Of a DNA stretch of 64,000 nucleotides, positions 27,334 to 43,527 are shown in pieces (within the stretch, counting starts at the first letter, position 1; the number at the start of each line of letters is the position of its first letter). A model generated the notes under the pieces. That model worked only from the letters and a program-made list of their open reading frames with translations. It was not told the DNA's origin and made no database searches. The DNA is from Pelagibacterium montanilacus (GTDB lineage Bacteria > Pseudomonadota > Alphaproteobacteria > Rhizobiales > Devosiaceae), in the NCBI RefSeq assembly GCF_003992665.1, contig NZ_RZMX01000025.1:124001-188000 (forward strand), written 5' to 3'. Position numbers and translations under genes: made by a program.

Positions 27334-27999
27334 GTGAAGCTGGCCGCGCTCCAAACCAATTTCTGTCTGGCGTCCGCGCTTGTTGGCCTTTTGGCCACGG
27401 GCGCGGCGCTGGCCGAGGACGGGCCCGAACCCTCGGTGCCCGATGGGCCGCGGTTTGTCGCGCTTTATGCCGAGGCGTGCTTTCCCGAGCGGTTCAGTTT
27501 CGATGCCACGCTGGCCCACGCCCAGTCCATCGGCTGGACCGATCGCGATCTGGTGCTCTTTGATCCCTACACCCGGCTCATGGAAGCCTCCCGGCAGGGC
27601 TACGAGGCCGAGATCGCCGACGGCTTTGAGGCCGAGATGCGCATTGCAGGCCTCTGGCGGAAGGACGAGGGCAGGACCTATGTCTTCGTCGTCACCGAAG
27701 TGCTCAGCGAACATATCGATCTCGTGGGCTGCTATGTCTACGATTTCGACGCCACCGCGCCGATCGACCCCGCTTTCGTCACCGACCTGCTGGGCCAGCC
27801 GATCGCCTACCGCACCGATGGGGATGACCCGCTTTTCGCCCAGCCCGAATCCGAAATCGTGAGCGTGGTCTGGGGGCCTCCCCCCGATTATCCGCGCATG
27901 CTCGACACCTATCTCACCTTCCTTCCCGAAGGTTCGCCCCATGAGGCCGTCACAGGCTTTTCCGGCCTCATGATCAAATCCGAAACGTCGCTGCCTTAA
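27334..27999 (+). CDS. Secreted hypothetical protein between sucC and sucD
   Basis: 221 residues if started at GTG 27334; TTG 27277, four bases after the sucC stop, would add 19. The GTG start gives a clean signal peptide (basic start VKLAAL, hydrophobic core [16 protein letters not shown]). The mature part is acidic, with [59 protein letters not shown] and two Cys that may form a disulfide. I do not recognise the family. No ribosome site is strong. Codon use looks like that of the flanking genes, arguing for a real gene rather than spacer. Confidence 0.65.
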   Translation: MKLAALQTNFCLASALVGLLATGAALAEDGPEPSVPDGPRFVALYAEACFPERFSFDATLAHAQSIGWTDRDLVLFDPYTRLMEASRQGYEAEIADGFEAEMRIAGLWRKDEGRTYVFVVTEVLSEHIDLVGCYVYDFDATAPIDPAFVTDLLGQPIAYRTDGDDPLFAQPESEIVSVVWGPPPDYPRMLDTYLTFLPEGSPHEAVTGFSGLMIKSETSLP

Positions 28000-28056
28000 G
28001 GGTCAGGTCCGACTGCATTGGCCCCAAAGGGGCAAAACGGAGCAAAAGACAAGACA

Positions 28057-28962
28057 ATGTCCATTCTCGTCGACCGCAACACCAAGGTCCTGGTTCAGGG
28101 CCTCACCGGCAAGACCGGAACCTTCCACACCGAGCAGGCCCTGGCCTATTTCGGCACCCAGATGGTAGGCGGCATCCACCCCAAGAAGGGCGGGGAAACC
28201 TGGTCTTCGGGCGTGGACGGCACCGAGCTGCCGGTCTTTGCCTCGGTCGCCGAGGGGCGCGAGCGCACCGGCGCCAACGCCTCGGTCATCTATGTGCCCC
28301 CCGCGGGCGCGGCCGCCGCGATCATCGAGGCGATCGATGCGGGCATCGAGCTGATCGTCGCGATCACCGAGGGCGTGCCGGTCATGGACATGATCAAGGT
28401 CAAGGCCCGGCTCGAGAAATCCAGTTCCCGCCTGATCGGCCCCAACTGCCCGGGCGTGCTCACGCCCGAGCAGTGCAAGATCGGCATCATGCCGGGCAAC
28501 ATCTTTTCCAAGGGTTCGGTGGGCATCGTCTCGCGTTCGGGCACGCTCACCTACGAGGCCGTGTTCCAGACCACCAACGAAAAGCTCGGCCAGACCACCG
28601 CGGTCGGCATCGGCGGCGATCCGGTCAAGGGCACCGAGTTCATCGACATGCTCGAGATGTTTCTGGCCGACGAGGAAACCAAGTCGATCATCATGATCGG
28701 CGAGATCGGCGGCTCGGCCGAGGAAGAAGCCGCCCAGTTCCTGATCGACGAGGCCAGGAAGGGCCGGAAAAAGCCCATGGCGGGCTTCATTGCCGGTCTC
28801 ACTGCGCCTGCTGGCCGCACCATGGGTCACGCCGGGGCGGTGATCTCGGGCGGCAAGGGCGGCGCCGAGGACAAGATCGCGGCCATGGAAGCGGCCGGCA
28901 TCAAGGTCTCGAAATCCCCCGCACGGATCGGGGCGACCCTTGTCGAGGTCTTGAAGGGCTGA
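28057..28962 (+). CDS. sucD: Succinyl-CoA synthetase alpha subunit
   Basis: 301 residues from ATG 28057. CoA-binding and phospho-His subunit: [24 protein letters not shown] at the start, [49 protein letters not shown], and [17 protein letters not shown] holding the phosphorylated His. Partner sucC lies 0.78 kb upstream across the secreted hypothetical gene. sucA follows after 213 bp. Confidence 0.97.
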   Translation: MSILVDRNTKVLVQGLTGKTGTFHTEQALAYFGTQMVGGIHPKKGGETWSSGVDGTELPVFASVAEGRERTGANASVIYVPPAGAAAAIIEAIDAGIELIVAITEGVPVMDMIKVKARLEKSSSRLIGPNCPGVLTPEQCKIGIMPGNIFSKGSVGIVSRSGTLTYEAVFQTTNEKLGQTTAVGIGGDPVKGTEFIDMLEMFLADEETKSIIMIGEIGGSAEEEAAQFLIDEARKGRKKPMAGFIAGLTAPAGRTMGHAGAVISGGKGGAEDKIAAMEAAGIKVSKSPARIGATLVEVLKG

Positions 28963-29175
28963 ATTTTTCCGGTTTTGCTTTGCGTGGCGCCGTCAAGGTG
29001 CCACCATTGCACCTGAAGTGTGGGGCGACCGTGCGCAGCGGCCGGCCCGGACCGCAAGCAGAAGCGACCCCGCCGGCGCCTGGCGTGCCGGCACCGTAAA
29101 GACCAGAACCAGCGGACCGCACCGGGCGGGCGGGCCGCGCAGACAGGATCGGGCGGATACCCGATCGGGACCCAG

Positions 29176-32160
<2,985 letters not shown>

Positions 32161-32229
32161 ATCAGAGCCATTGAAAGGGGCCGGGCATCTGATGCCCGGC
32201 ACCCATGAGGATCAAAAGGATACCCCACT

Positions 32230-33480
32230 ATGTCCACAGAAGTTCGCGTCCCGACCCTTGGGGAAAGCGTTACCGAGGCCACCATCGGGCAATGGTTCAA
32301 GAAGGTCGGTGACGCGGTCGCCGCCGACGAGCCGCTCGTCGAGCTCGAGACCGACAAGGTCACCATCGAGGTGCCCGCCCCCGCCGCCGGCACGCTCGAG
32401 GCCATCGCTGTCAACGAGGGCGACACCGTCGAGGTCGGCGCCCTGATCGGCGCCATCGCCGAAGGCGCCGCTGGTGCAAAGCCGGCCGAAGACAAGGCCG
32501 CTGACGACAAGAAGGCCGAGCCCGCCGCCGCCCCCAAGGGCGAGGAAAAGACCCAAGCCAAAGCGGACGACAAGGGCGGCGACATGCCCCCCGCCCCCGC
32601 CGCCCGCAAGATGGCCGAGGAAAAGGGCGTCGACACCGCCGGCATCGAAGGCTCGGGCAAGCGCGGCCAGGTGCTCAAGGAAGACGTCGCCAGAACCGAC
32701 AATGCCCCCGACACCGCCCCCGCTGCCGCGAAATCGGAAGCCAAGGCCCCGGCCCGCGCGCCGTCCTCCGAGGGTGATGGCGCACGCGAGGAGCGGGTCA
32801 AGATGACCCGCCTGCGCCAGACCATCGCGCGGCGCCTCAAGGACGCCCAGAACACCGCGGCCATGCTCACCACCTTCAACGAGGTGGACATGAAGCCGGT
32901 GATGGACCTGCGCAATTCCTACAAGGAGCTCTTTGAGAAAAAGCACGGCGTCAAGCTCGGCTTCATGGGCTTTTTCGCCCGCGCGGTCTGCCACGCCCTC
33001 AAAGAGATCCCCGCGGTGAACGCCGAGATCGACGGCACCGACCTCATCTACAAGAACTTCGCCCATATCGGGGTGGCCGTGGGCACCGACAAGGGCCTCG
33101 TCGTCCCGGTGGTGCGCGACGCCGACCAGATGTCGATCGCCGAGATCGAAAAGGAAATCGGCCGGCTCGGCCGCGCCGCGCGCGACGGCCAGCTCTCGAT
33201 GGCCGACATGCAGGGCGGCACCTTCACCATCTCCAATGGCGGTGTATACGGCTCGCTGATGAGCACCCCGATCCTCAATGCCCCCCAGTCGGGCATTCTG
33301 GGCATGCACAAGATCCAGGAGCGCCCCGTGGTCGTCGACGGGCAGATCACCATCCGCCCGATGATGTATCTGGCCCTCTCCTATGATCACCGCATCGTGG
33401 ACGGCAAGGAAGCGGTCACCTTCCTCGTCCGGGTCAAGGAAAGCCTCGAGGATCCCCAGCGCCTCGTCCTCGATCTCTAG
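32230..33480 (+). CDS. sucB: 2-oxoglutarate dehydrogenase E2, dihydrolipoyl succinyltransferase
   Basis: 416 residues. The N-terminal lipoyl domain has the lipoylated Lys in [10 protein letters not shown]. An Ala/Lys/Asp-rich linker is followed by a peripheral subunit-binding domain ([34 protein letters not shown]). The catalytic domain contains TTFNEVDM, the [15 protein letters not shown] block and the active-site [11 protein letters not shown]. It moves the succinyl group to CoA. Between E1 (69 bp upstream) and E3 (lpd, after the MAPEG gene). Confidence 0.97.
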   Translation: MSTEVRVPTLGESVTEATIGQWFKKVGDAVAADEPLVELETDKVTIEVPAPAAGTLEAIAVNEGDTVEVGALIGAIAEGAAGAKPAEDKAADDKKAEPAAAPKGEEKTQAKADDKGGDMPPAPAARKMAEEKGVDTAGIEGSGKRGQVLKEDVARTDNAPDTAPAAAKSEAKAPARAPSSEGDGAREERVKMTRLRQTIARRLKDAQNTAAMLTTFNEVDMKPVMDLRNSYKELFEKKHGVKLGFMGFFARAVCHALKEIPAVNAEIDGTDLIYKNFAHIGVAVGTDKGLVVPVVRDADQMSIAEIEKEIGRLGRAARDGQLSMADMQGGTFTISNGGVYGSLMSTPILNAPQSGILGMHKIQERPVVVDGQITIRPMMYLALSYDHRIVDGKEAVTFLVRVKESLEDPQRLVLDL

Positions 33481-33554
33481 CGCACACGGCGCGCGCCGGA
33501 CCCTTTGGCTCCGGCGCCGCTTTTCCTGCAGTCAAACCGGGTTGGGATGATCTC

Positions 33555-33944
33555 ATGAGCCTCGAAGTCACGTTGCTGGTCTGGTCGGTGCTCGTGCTGT
33601 TCGCCCATATCGGGATCCAGTCCGGTCTCCTGACCCGCGATCTGGGGTCCGACTACAATGCCGGCCCGCGCGACGAGAGCCGCACGCTCAGCCCCGTTGC
33701 CGGGCGCGCCGAACGGGCCCTGCGCAATTTCCTCGAGACCTGGCCGGCCTTTATCGCCCTGGCGCTCGTGGTCCAGCTCACCGACGCCTCGAGCTGGGTC
33801 ACCCAATTGGGTGCCATCCTCTATCTGGTCGGCCGCATCGTCTATATTCCCCTGTATCTCGCAGCCATCAAATATGTCCGCTCGCTCGCCTTTGCCGTGA
33901 GCAGCGCGGGGCTTTTGATGATGTTTGTCGGGGTTCTGTCCTGA
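33555..33944 (+). CDS. MAPEG-family membrane protein
   Basis: 129 residues with four hydrophobic segments, the size and layout of the MAPEG family (membrane glutathione S-transferase relatives). Characteristic stretches are [33 protein letters not shown] and [17 protein letters not shown]. Function in bacteria is largely uncharacterised. It sits 74 bp after sucB and 64 bp before lpd, so it is likely co-transcribed with the 2-oxoglutarate dehydrogenase genes without an obvious link. Confidence 0.85.
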   Translation: MSLEVTLLVWSVLVLFAHIGIQSGLLTRDLGSDYNAGPRDESRTLSPVAGRAERALRNFLETWPAFIALALVVQLTDASSWVTQLGAILYLVGRIVYIPLYLAAIKYVRSLAFAVSSAGLLMMFVGVLS

Positions 33945-34008
33945 TCGCTGCCCCTTGAGGGGCGCCACCGCCACCGATTTGCTCAAAGACCTGCCAAGGA
34001 ATTTCATC

Positions 34009-35412
<1,404 letters not shown>

Positions 35413-35825
35413 CCCCGGCGGGCCCGCCGGGGACCGCGAAACGATCCGATCAGGTCCATGCGCGCATGGCCAGCCTGCCTCGGTCGTCAGCGCCTGCCCC
35501 AAGAGCCCCCTCTCCCCTTGAGGGAGAGGGGCCGGGGGTGAGGGGTCCTTCAGCGCTCCAGCCGATACGTCGCCCTGTGAAGCGATCAGAGCCGCAGAAG
35601 GCCATGAGCGCTATGCGCGAATGGCAAGACGGGGGCGAGGGAGCAAGGGCGCTGCCGCCCCCCATCCTCACCGCCCAACCCGCCTCCCCATCAAGAGCCA
35701 CCGACCCCAAGCATAGACCCCTCCCCCGCCCCGCAATGATTCCCTCGGGCCATCACTTGCTCTAGCCTGAGCCGGGCATTGATTCGCCCGATGGGAACCG
35801 GTCTGCTGATGACGGCAAGAACGCA
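35413..35825. other. Gene-free region between lpd and the YibQ-like gene
   Basis: 413 bp with stops in all frames that look coding. It holds one clear inverted repeat at 35507-35531 and otherwise no gene, RNA or terminator with a T tract that I can support. The promoter of the YibQ-rppH-racemase genes presumably lies near its right end. Confidence 0.6.
35507..35531. repeat. CCCCTCTCCC-type inverted repeat
   Basis: Perfect 10-bp arms CCCCTCTCCC and GGGAGAGGGG around CTTGA, followed by GCCGGGGGTGAGGGG. Very similar elements are, from memory, scattered in intergenic regions of many alphaproteobacteria. Only one copy is seen in this window. Confidence 0.75.
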
Positions 35826-37025
35826 ATGAGCGACGATCTCGATTCCCCGCTCGGCCGCAGGCGCCGCCGGGCCGCGCCCGGACGCGGGCCCAGGAGCTGG
35901 CCGTGGTTGCGCATGGGCCTCGCGCTTTCGCTGGTCATTGGCGTGGGCATCGCCGCGTGGGTCGCACTCGTGGACGATCCCGATGGCGGGCGCCCGGTGG
36001 CCGAGGTTGCCGTGAGCACCGGAGCCGCGCCCAACCCGCTGGCCCAGGACGTTGCGTCCGATCCCGACCTCTCTGAGGCCGAGCCCATCGATCTGCCCCC
36101 GCCCACCGGTCCGGGCGGCCCCTCGATCATTACCCTGGGGGACACCCCGCCCGCAGCCTCTGGCGCCGATGACGCCCCCGGCGCGATGGCGGACCTTGTC
36201 GAGATGACCGCCGAGGGCCCGCTGCCCCGCCGCTCGGCCAGCGGGCTCACCCCGTTCGAAGCCTATGCCCGACCCTCCATCGGCCCGGACTCGGCGGCAG
36301 GGCGCGGACTGGTCGCCGTGGTGGTGACCGGGCTCGGGATCAATCCCGAGCGCACGGGCGAGGCCATCGATACCCTCCCCGGCGCGATCACCCTGTCCTT
36401 TGCGCCCTATGGCTCGGCGCTGCAATCTCTTGCGGCCCGGGCGCGCGCCGCTGGCCACGAAATCATGCTCGAAGTGCCGCTGGAGCCTTTCGACTACCCC
36501 CAGAACGATCCGGGACCCCATACGCTCCTGGCCGATCAGCCCCCGCGCGAAAACCTCGATCGGCTGCACTGGCTGATGGGGCGCTTCGAGGGCTATACCG
36601 GGCTCATCAACCACATGGGCGCCCGCTTTACCGCCGCGGCCGCCGATTTCGGCCCGGTGATGGAAGAGCTGGGGTTGCGCGGGCTCTCCTGGCTCGATGA
36701 CGGCACCTCCAACCGCTCGGTGGCCCGCCAGCTCGCCGGCCAGAACGAGGTGCCCTTCGCCCGGGTCGATCTTGTGCTCGACGCTAACCCCTCGCGCGAT
36801 GCGATCCTCGCCGCTTTGCGCGATCTGGAAACCCGGGCACGCGCCCAGGGCCAGGCCATCGGCTCGGTCTCGGCGCTGCCGGTCTCGATCCAGACCATCG
36901 CCCAATGGGCAGCGGCCATCGACGACACCGATGTGGTTCTGGTACCGGTAAGCGCGCTATCTGGAACGTCCCGGGAGACCAGCATGAACCCAGCCCTGAG
37001 CCCGGAAATGGAAGCCCAGCCATGA
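35826..37025 (+). CDS. Divergent polysaccharide deacetylase (YibQ-like) membrane-anchored protein
   Basis: 399 residues. An Arg-rich cytoplasmic start is followed by one membrane segment (LALSLVIGVGIAAWVALV) and a Pro-rich periplasmic linker to about residue 155. The divergent polysaccharide deacetylase domain has LVAVVVTGLGINPERTGEAI, ITLSFAPYGS, GHEIMLEVPLEPFDYPQNDPGPHTLL and INHMGARFTA. The first motif lacks the Asp pair that binds metal in true deacetylases, so catalysis is doubtful. In many alphaproteobacteria this gene sits between ctpA and rppH; here it keeps rppH (ATGA overlap), but ctpA is 12 kb away. Confidence 0.85.
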   Translation: MSDDLDSPLGRRRRRAAPGRGPRSWPWLRMGLALSLVIGVGIAAWVALVDDPDGGRPVAEVAVSTGAAPNPLAQDVASDPDLSEAEPIDLPPPTGPGGPSIITLGDTPPAASGADDAPGAMADLVEMTAEGPLPRRSASGLTPFEAYARPSIGPDSAAGRGLVAVVVTGLGINPERTGEAIDTLPGAITLSFAPYGSALQSLAARARAAGHEIMLEVPLEPFDYPQNDPGPHTLLADQPPRENLDRLHWLMGRFEGYTGLINHMGARFTAAAADFGPVMEELGLRGLSWLDDGTSNRSVARQLAGQNEVPFARVDLVLDANPSRDAILAALRDLETRARAQGQAIGSVSALPVSIQTIAQWAAAIDDTDVVLVPVSALSGTSRETSMNPALSPEMEAQP

Positions 37026-37588
37026 CAACCACCACCGGCACGAGCGTCACCGAAAGCGAAAAGCGCGCCAGCCTGCCCTATCGCGACTGCGTGGGCATTG
37101 CGCTCTTTAGCCGCGCCGGCGATGTGTTCGTCGCCCGCCGGATCACCGATGGGGGGCCCGACACCTCCGAGGTCGCCTCCCCCTGGCAGATGCCTCAGGG
37201 CGGCATCGACCCCGGCGAGGATCCCCTTGTCGCCGCCCGGCGCGAGCTGCTCGAGGAAACCTCGGTGCGCCAGGTTCGCCTGCTCGCCGCCGCGCCCGAG
37301 CCCATCTTCTACGATCTGCCCGATCTCGTCCTGGGGGTGGCGCTGGGCGGGCGTTATCGCGGCCAGCGCCAGCTCTGGTATGCGCTCCTCCACGAGGGTC
37401 CGGAGAGCGAGATCGACCTTGCCGTGCCGTCCCTGCCCGATTGCCGGCCCGAATTTGACGCCTGGCGCTGGGAGCGGCTCGAGGCCCTGCCCGATCTGGT
37501 CGTGAGCTTCAAGCGCGACGCCTATCGCAAGGTGGTCGAGGCTTTCCACGATCTGCCCGCGCGCATCCGGGAGGCCGAGGGCACATGA
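37022..37588 (+). CDS. rppH: RNA pyrophosphohydrolase
   Basis: 188 residues from ATG 37022, which overlaps the upstream stop (ATGA). A Nudix hydrolase: the Nudix box spans residues 60 to 82 (GGIDPGED through RRELLEETSV) with all catalytic Glu present; Ser replaces the usual Gly near its end. SPWQMPQGG before the box and FDAWRWERLEALPDLVVSFKRDAYRKVV after it are RppH hallmarks. It removes pyrophosphate from mRNA 5' ends to start decay. Its 3' end overlaps the racemase-like start (ATGA). Confidence 0.93.
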   Translation: MTTTTGTSVTESEKRASLPYRDCVGIALFSRAGDVFVARRITDGGPDTSEVASPWQMPQGGIDPGEDPLVAARRELLEETSVRQVRLLAAAPEPIFYDLPDLVLGVALGGRYRGQRQLWYALLHEGPESEIDLAVPSLPDCRPEFDAWRWERLEALPDLVVSFKRDAYRKVVEAFHDLPARIREAEGT

Positions 37589-38280
37589 AGACGATCGGGC
37601 TGATCGGGGGCATGAGCTGGGAGTCGACCGCCCATTATTATGCCCGCATCAACCGCGAGACCGCACGGCATCTCGGGGGCCTGCATTCCGCGCCGCTTCT
37701 GGTCTCATCGCTCGATTTCGCCCCCATCGCCGCGTTGCAGACCGCCGGCGACTGGGACGAGGCCGGCACGCGCCTGGCTTGTGAGGCCAAAAGGCTCGAG
37801 GCCGCAGGCGCCGAGGTGATCGGGCTGGCCACCAACACCATGCACATCGTCGCCCCCGCCATCGAGGCGGCGCTCGGGACCGCACGCTTCGTCCACATCG
37901 CCGATCCGACCGCCACGGCGCTGGCCGAGGATGGCGCGCGGACCGTTGGGCTTTTGGGCACGCGCTTCACCATGGAAATGGACTTCTATCGCAAGCGGCT
38001 TGAGGACGCGGGTTTTGCGGTTCTGGTGCCCGGCGTCGGACACACCGAGCTCAACGCCATCATCTTCGAGGAGCTGTGCCGCGGCATCGTCACCGACCGC
38101 TCCCGCGCCCGCTATGTAGAGGCCATCGAAGGGCTCGCGGCGCGGGGGGCCGAGGCGGTGATCCTGGGCTGCACCGAGATCGCCATGCTCGTCACCGACG
38201 ATGACAGCCCCCTGCCGCTCTACGACACAACCGAGCTGCACGCCGACGCCCTTGTCGCCGCCGCGCTCCCGGGGTCATAG
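37585..38280 (+). CDS. Aspartate/glutamate racemase-family protein (YgeA/RacX type)
   Basis: 231 residues. The family start MKTIGLIGGMSWESTAHYYARIN and the RLEAAGAEVIGLATNTMHIVAPAIE block match YgeA-type amino acid racemases. The first active-site position, Cys in most members (CNT), is Thr here (TNTMH), while the second Cys is kept in ILGCTEIAML. E. coli YgeA has the same Thr/Cys arrangement and acts on L-Asp and L-Glu, so one-directional activity is plausible. It overlaps rppH by ATGA, and its last six bases overlap the end of the convergent sensor-like gene. Confidence 0.85.
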   Translation: MKTIGLIGGMSWESTAHYYARINRETARHLGGLHSAPLLVSSLDFAPIAALQTAGDWDEAGTRLACEAKRLEAAGAEVIGLATNTMHIVAPAIEAALGTARFVHIADPTATALAEDGARTVGLLGTRFTMEMDFYRKRLEDAGFAVLVPGVGHTELNAIIFEELCRGIVTDRSRARYVEAIEGLAARGAEAVILGCTEIAMLVTDDDSPLPLYDTTELHADALVAAALPGS

Positions 38281-38871
38281 CGCGTCGAGCACCACGCTGG
38301 CGCATATAACGCCCTCGGGCCGGTCGGTGACCGGATCGGAGACCGTCATGGCCACCTGCTGCTGCCAGGCGCCCAGGGCGTCGTTGAATTCGGGCGGACC
38401 GAAATGGATCGCACCGCGCCCCTCGGGCAGCGTTTCGAGCCACCGCGGCCGGTCCGCATGCCAGTAGATCCCGAGCGGACGTGAGGCGGCGACCGCGATC
38501 CCGATCCGGTCGAGCACGAAGATCTCGCTGAAAAGCCCGCCCGAGCGCGCTTCTGCCACCCGCAGATAATGGGAGGCCGGCCGGTCGAGAACCTTGTCCA
38601 CCAGCTCCCAGCGGTCCCGCCGATAGAGTTCACGCCGCCAGGTCCCGGCCATGCGCCGGAGTTCGAGAACGTCCCGGCCGGTCATGGAAATGTTGTGCTC
38701 GGCGATCGCCGCCAGCACGATCGGCTCGCGCGCCATGGCCTTGAGCGGACGCCCCGCGACCGCCATCAAGCGCTTCCTGCCCGGCTCCGGGCTGTCGGGC
38801 CGCGCCGCAAGGGCAGGTCCGCTCGCAAGGGACGCTGTCAGCATCGCCAGAAGGGCGCGTCTGGTGGGCAT
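38275..38871 (-). CDS. Exported Cache-like (PDC sensor-type) protein
   Basis: 198 residues. A signal peptide (MPTRRALLAMLTASLASGPALA) precedes a soluble domain. The C-terminal half, FVLDRIGIAVAASRPLGIYWHADRPRWLETLP then AIHFGPPEFNDALGAWQQQVAMTVSDP and GVICASVVLDAL, has the strand order and WxxA/SDP pattern of periplasmic Cache or PDC sensor domains, but no transmembrane segment or output domain follows. It might be a free-standing ligand-binding protein. Assigned by pattern only. Convergent with the racemase-like gene. Confidence 0.6.
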   Translation of the reverse strand: MPTRRALLAMLTASLASGPALAARPDSPEPGRKRLMAVAGRPLKAMAREPIVLAAIAEHNISMTGRDVLELRRMAGTWRRELYRRDRWELVDKVLDRPASHYLRVAEARSGGLFSEIFVLDRIGIAVAASRPLGIYWHADRPRWLETLPEGRGAIHFGPPEFNDALGAWQQQVAMTVSDPVTDRPEGVICASVVLDAL

Positions 38872-39026
38872 GGATCGGGAACTCGGATGGATCGTCTCTG
38901 GCGGTGGGCCGGGCGAAAGACGGGTCCGCGCCGGTCCTCCATCCTGCCCGTCCCCCGGTTAAGCGCCCCGCTCGACCGTCGCCCCCATTTGCATCAAATG
39001 CGATCCGATCGCCCCACCCGCCCAGC

Positions 39027-39056
39027 AAAAAGGCGCCCCCAAAGGGAGCGCCTTTA
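39027..39056 (-). terminator. Rho-independent terminator of the F1 ATP synthase operon
   Basis: On the minus strand the stem GGCGCTCCC pairs with GGGGGCGCC around TTT, extended by flanking AAA/TTT, and ends in a run of T. It lies 26 bp after the atpC stop. Confidence 0.88.
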
Positions 39057-39081
39057 CGCATCTGCCCGGCCGGCCGGTGCG

Positions 39082-39501
39082 CTAATGGGCGACGCCGGTG
39101 CTGGTGGCTTCGAGCAGCAGGTTCTTCCACTGGTCGAGCTCGGCCTGCGCGGCCATCTTTTCGTCCACGCCCTCGGCCTTGTTGAGCGCTTCCTGCGCCG
39201 CGGTGATCCGGGCCTCGATCTCGGTGCGCCCGAATTCCGATGCGGGCCGGGCCTGCTCGGCAAGGATCGTCAGCCCGCCATTGTTCACGTCCGCGAACCC
39301 GCCGAGCACGAAGTACCGCGTCTCGGCGCCCGCGGGGTCGACCACGGTCACAAAGCCCGGACGCAGCGTGCTCATCAGCGGGGCGTGGGGCCCCATGACG
39401 GTGAAATACCCTTCGGCACCCGGCACGGTCACCGATTTCGCCTCGGCGCTGAGCACGAGGTATTCGGGCGAAACGATCTCGATTTTGACGCCGTCGGCCA
39501 T
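39082..39501 (-). CDS. atpC: ATP synthase F1 epsilon subunit
   Basis: 139 residues. The N-terminal beta-sandwich (VKIEIVSPEYLVLSAEAKSVTVPGAEGYFTVMGPHAPLMSTLRPG) and two C-terminal helices (FGRTEIEARITAAQEALNKAEG) are typical. It belongs to the rotor stalk and can inhibit ATP hydrolysis. Last gene of atpH-atpA-atpG-atpD-atpC, 85 bp after atpD, followed by a terminator. Confidence 0.96.
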   Translation of the reverse strand: MADGVKIEIVSPEYLVLSAEAKSVTVPGAEGYFTVMGPHAPLMSTLRPGFVTVVDPAGAETRYFVLGGFADVNNGGLTILAEQARPASEFGRTEIEARITAAQEALNKAEGVDEKMAAQAELDQWKNLLLEATSTGVAH

Positions 39502-39586
39502 GGTCTTCGTCCGTTTGTCTTGTGTGCGGGGCGCGCGGGACCGGTTCGCTCCCGCGCGCGTCGTTTATATCGGCTGGCGCCTTGCC

Positions 39587-41933
<2,347 letters not shown>

Positions 41934-41991
41934 AGGGCCTCAGCTCTTCTTCTGACGTGGGTGCACCTGGCGAAAAGTCCCGCGCCGCCGA

Positions 41992-43527
41992 TCAGGCGGC
42001 GTAGGTCTTCTTGAACCCGTCAAGGGCAGCCTTGAGCTTCTCGCGGATCGAATCGGACAGCGCCTTTTCGGTCGCGATCGCGGTGAGCAGGTCCTGGTGC
42101 TTGGAGCGCAGCGTGCTCAGGAGCGCCTTCTCGAACGGGCCCACCTGGCGAACCGGCAGATCGTCGAGATAGCCGTTCACGCCGGCAAAGATCACCGCCA
42201 CCTGCTCTTCGGTCTTGAGCGGGGAGAACTGGGGCTGCTTCAAGAGCTCGGTCAGGCGTGCGCCGCGATTGAGCAGACGCTGGGTCGCCGCATCGAGGTC
42301 CGAGCCGAACTGGGCGAAGGCCGCCATTTCGCGATACTGGCTGAGCTCGCCCTTGATCGGGCCTGCTACCTGCTTCATCGCCTTGATCTGGGCCGAACCA
42401 CCCACGCGCGACACCGACAGACCCACGTTCACCGCAGGACGGATGCCCTGGAAGAACAGATTGGTCTCAAGGAAGATCTGGCCGTCGGTGATCGAGATCA
42501 CGTTGGTCGGGATATAGGCCGACACGTCGTTGGCCTGGGTCTCGATGACGGGCAGCGCGGTGAGCGAACCCAGACCGTGCTCCTCGTTGAGCTTTGCGGC
42601 ACGCTCGAGCAGGCGCGAATGGAGGTAAAAGACGTCGCCGGGATAGGCTTCACGTCCGGGAGGACGGCGCAGCAGAAGGCTCATCTGGCGATAGGCGACG
42701 GCCTGCTTGGACAGATCGTCATAGGCGATCACGGCGTGCATGCCGTTGTCGCGGAAATATTCGCCGATCGCGCACCCGGTGAAGGGCGCAAGGAACTGCA
42801 TGGGCGCAGGGTCCGAAGCGGTCGCGGCGACCACGATCGAATATTCGAGCGCGCCATTGTCCTCGAGCATCTTGACGAACTGGGCCACCGTGGAGCGCTT
42901 CTGGCCGATGGCCACATAAACGCAGTAGAGCTTCTCACTCTCGGCGGCGCCGGCGTCGTGCGCGGGCTTCTGGTTGAGGAAGGTGTCGAGAATGACGGCG
43001 GTCTTGCCGGTCTGGCGGTCACCGATCACCAGCTCGCGCTGGCCGCGCCCGATGGGGATCATCGCGTCGATGGCCTTGATGCCGGTCGACATCGGCTCGT
43101 GAACCGATTTGCGCGGCAGGATGCCCGGCGCCTTGACGTCCACGCGGCGGCGCTCGGCGGCCTCGATCGGACCCTTGCCGTCGATCGGGTTGCCCAGCGC
43201 GTCGACCACGCGGCCGAGCAGACCCTTGCCCACGGGGGTGTCCACGATCGCGCCCGTGCGCTTGACCGTGTCGCCTTCCTTGATGTCGCGGTCGGACCCG
43301 AAAATCACGATACCGACATTGTCGGCCTCGAGGTTCAGCGCCATGCCCTTGATGCCGCCGGGAAATTCGACGAGCTCGCCGGCCTGCACGTTGTCCAGCC
43401 CGTAAACGCGCGCAATGCCGTCACCGACGCTCAGCACCTGTCCGACTTCGGAAACCTGGGCTTCCTTGCCGAAATCCCGAATCTGGTCCTTGAGGATCGC
43501 GGAGATTTCCGCAGCTTTGATGTCCAT
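41992..43527 (-). CDS. atpA: ATP synthase F1 alpha subunit
   Basis: 511 residues. Non-catalytic nucleotide-binding subunit: starts [17 protein letters not shown]-loop [89 protein letters not shown], and the C-terminal [22 protein letters not shown]. Its ATG shares one base with the atpH stop (TAATG), so translation is coupled. Confidence 0.98.
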   Translation of the reverse strand: MDIKAAEISAILKDQIRDFGKEAQVSEVGQVLSVGDGIARVYGLDNVQAGELVEFPGGIKGMALNLEADNVGIVIFGSDRDIKEGDTVKRTGAIVDTPVGKGLLGRVVDALGNPIDGKGPIEAAERRRVDVKAPGILPRKSVHEPMSTGIKAIDAMIPIGRGQRELVIGDRQTGKTAVILDTFLNQKPAHDAGAAESEKLYCVYVAIGQKRSTVAQFVKMLEDNGALEYSIVVAATASDPAPMQFLAPFTGCAIGEYFRDNGMHAVIAYDDLSKQAVAYRQMSLLLRRPPGREAYPGDVFYLHSRLLERAAKLNEEHGLGSLTALPVIETQANDVSAYIPTNVISITDGQIFLETNLFFQGIRPAVNVGLSVSRVGGSAQIKAMKQVAGPIKGELSQYREMAAFAQFGSDLDAATQRLLNRGARLTELLKQPQFSPLKTEEQVAVIFAGVNGYLDDLPVRQVGPFEKALLSTLRSKHQDLLTAIATEKALSDSIREKLKAALDGFKKTYAA

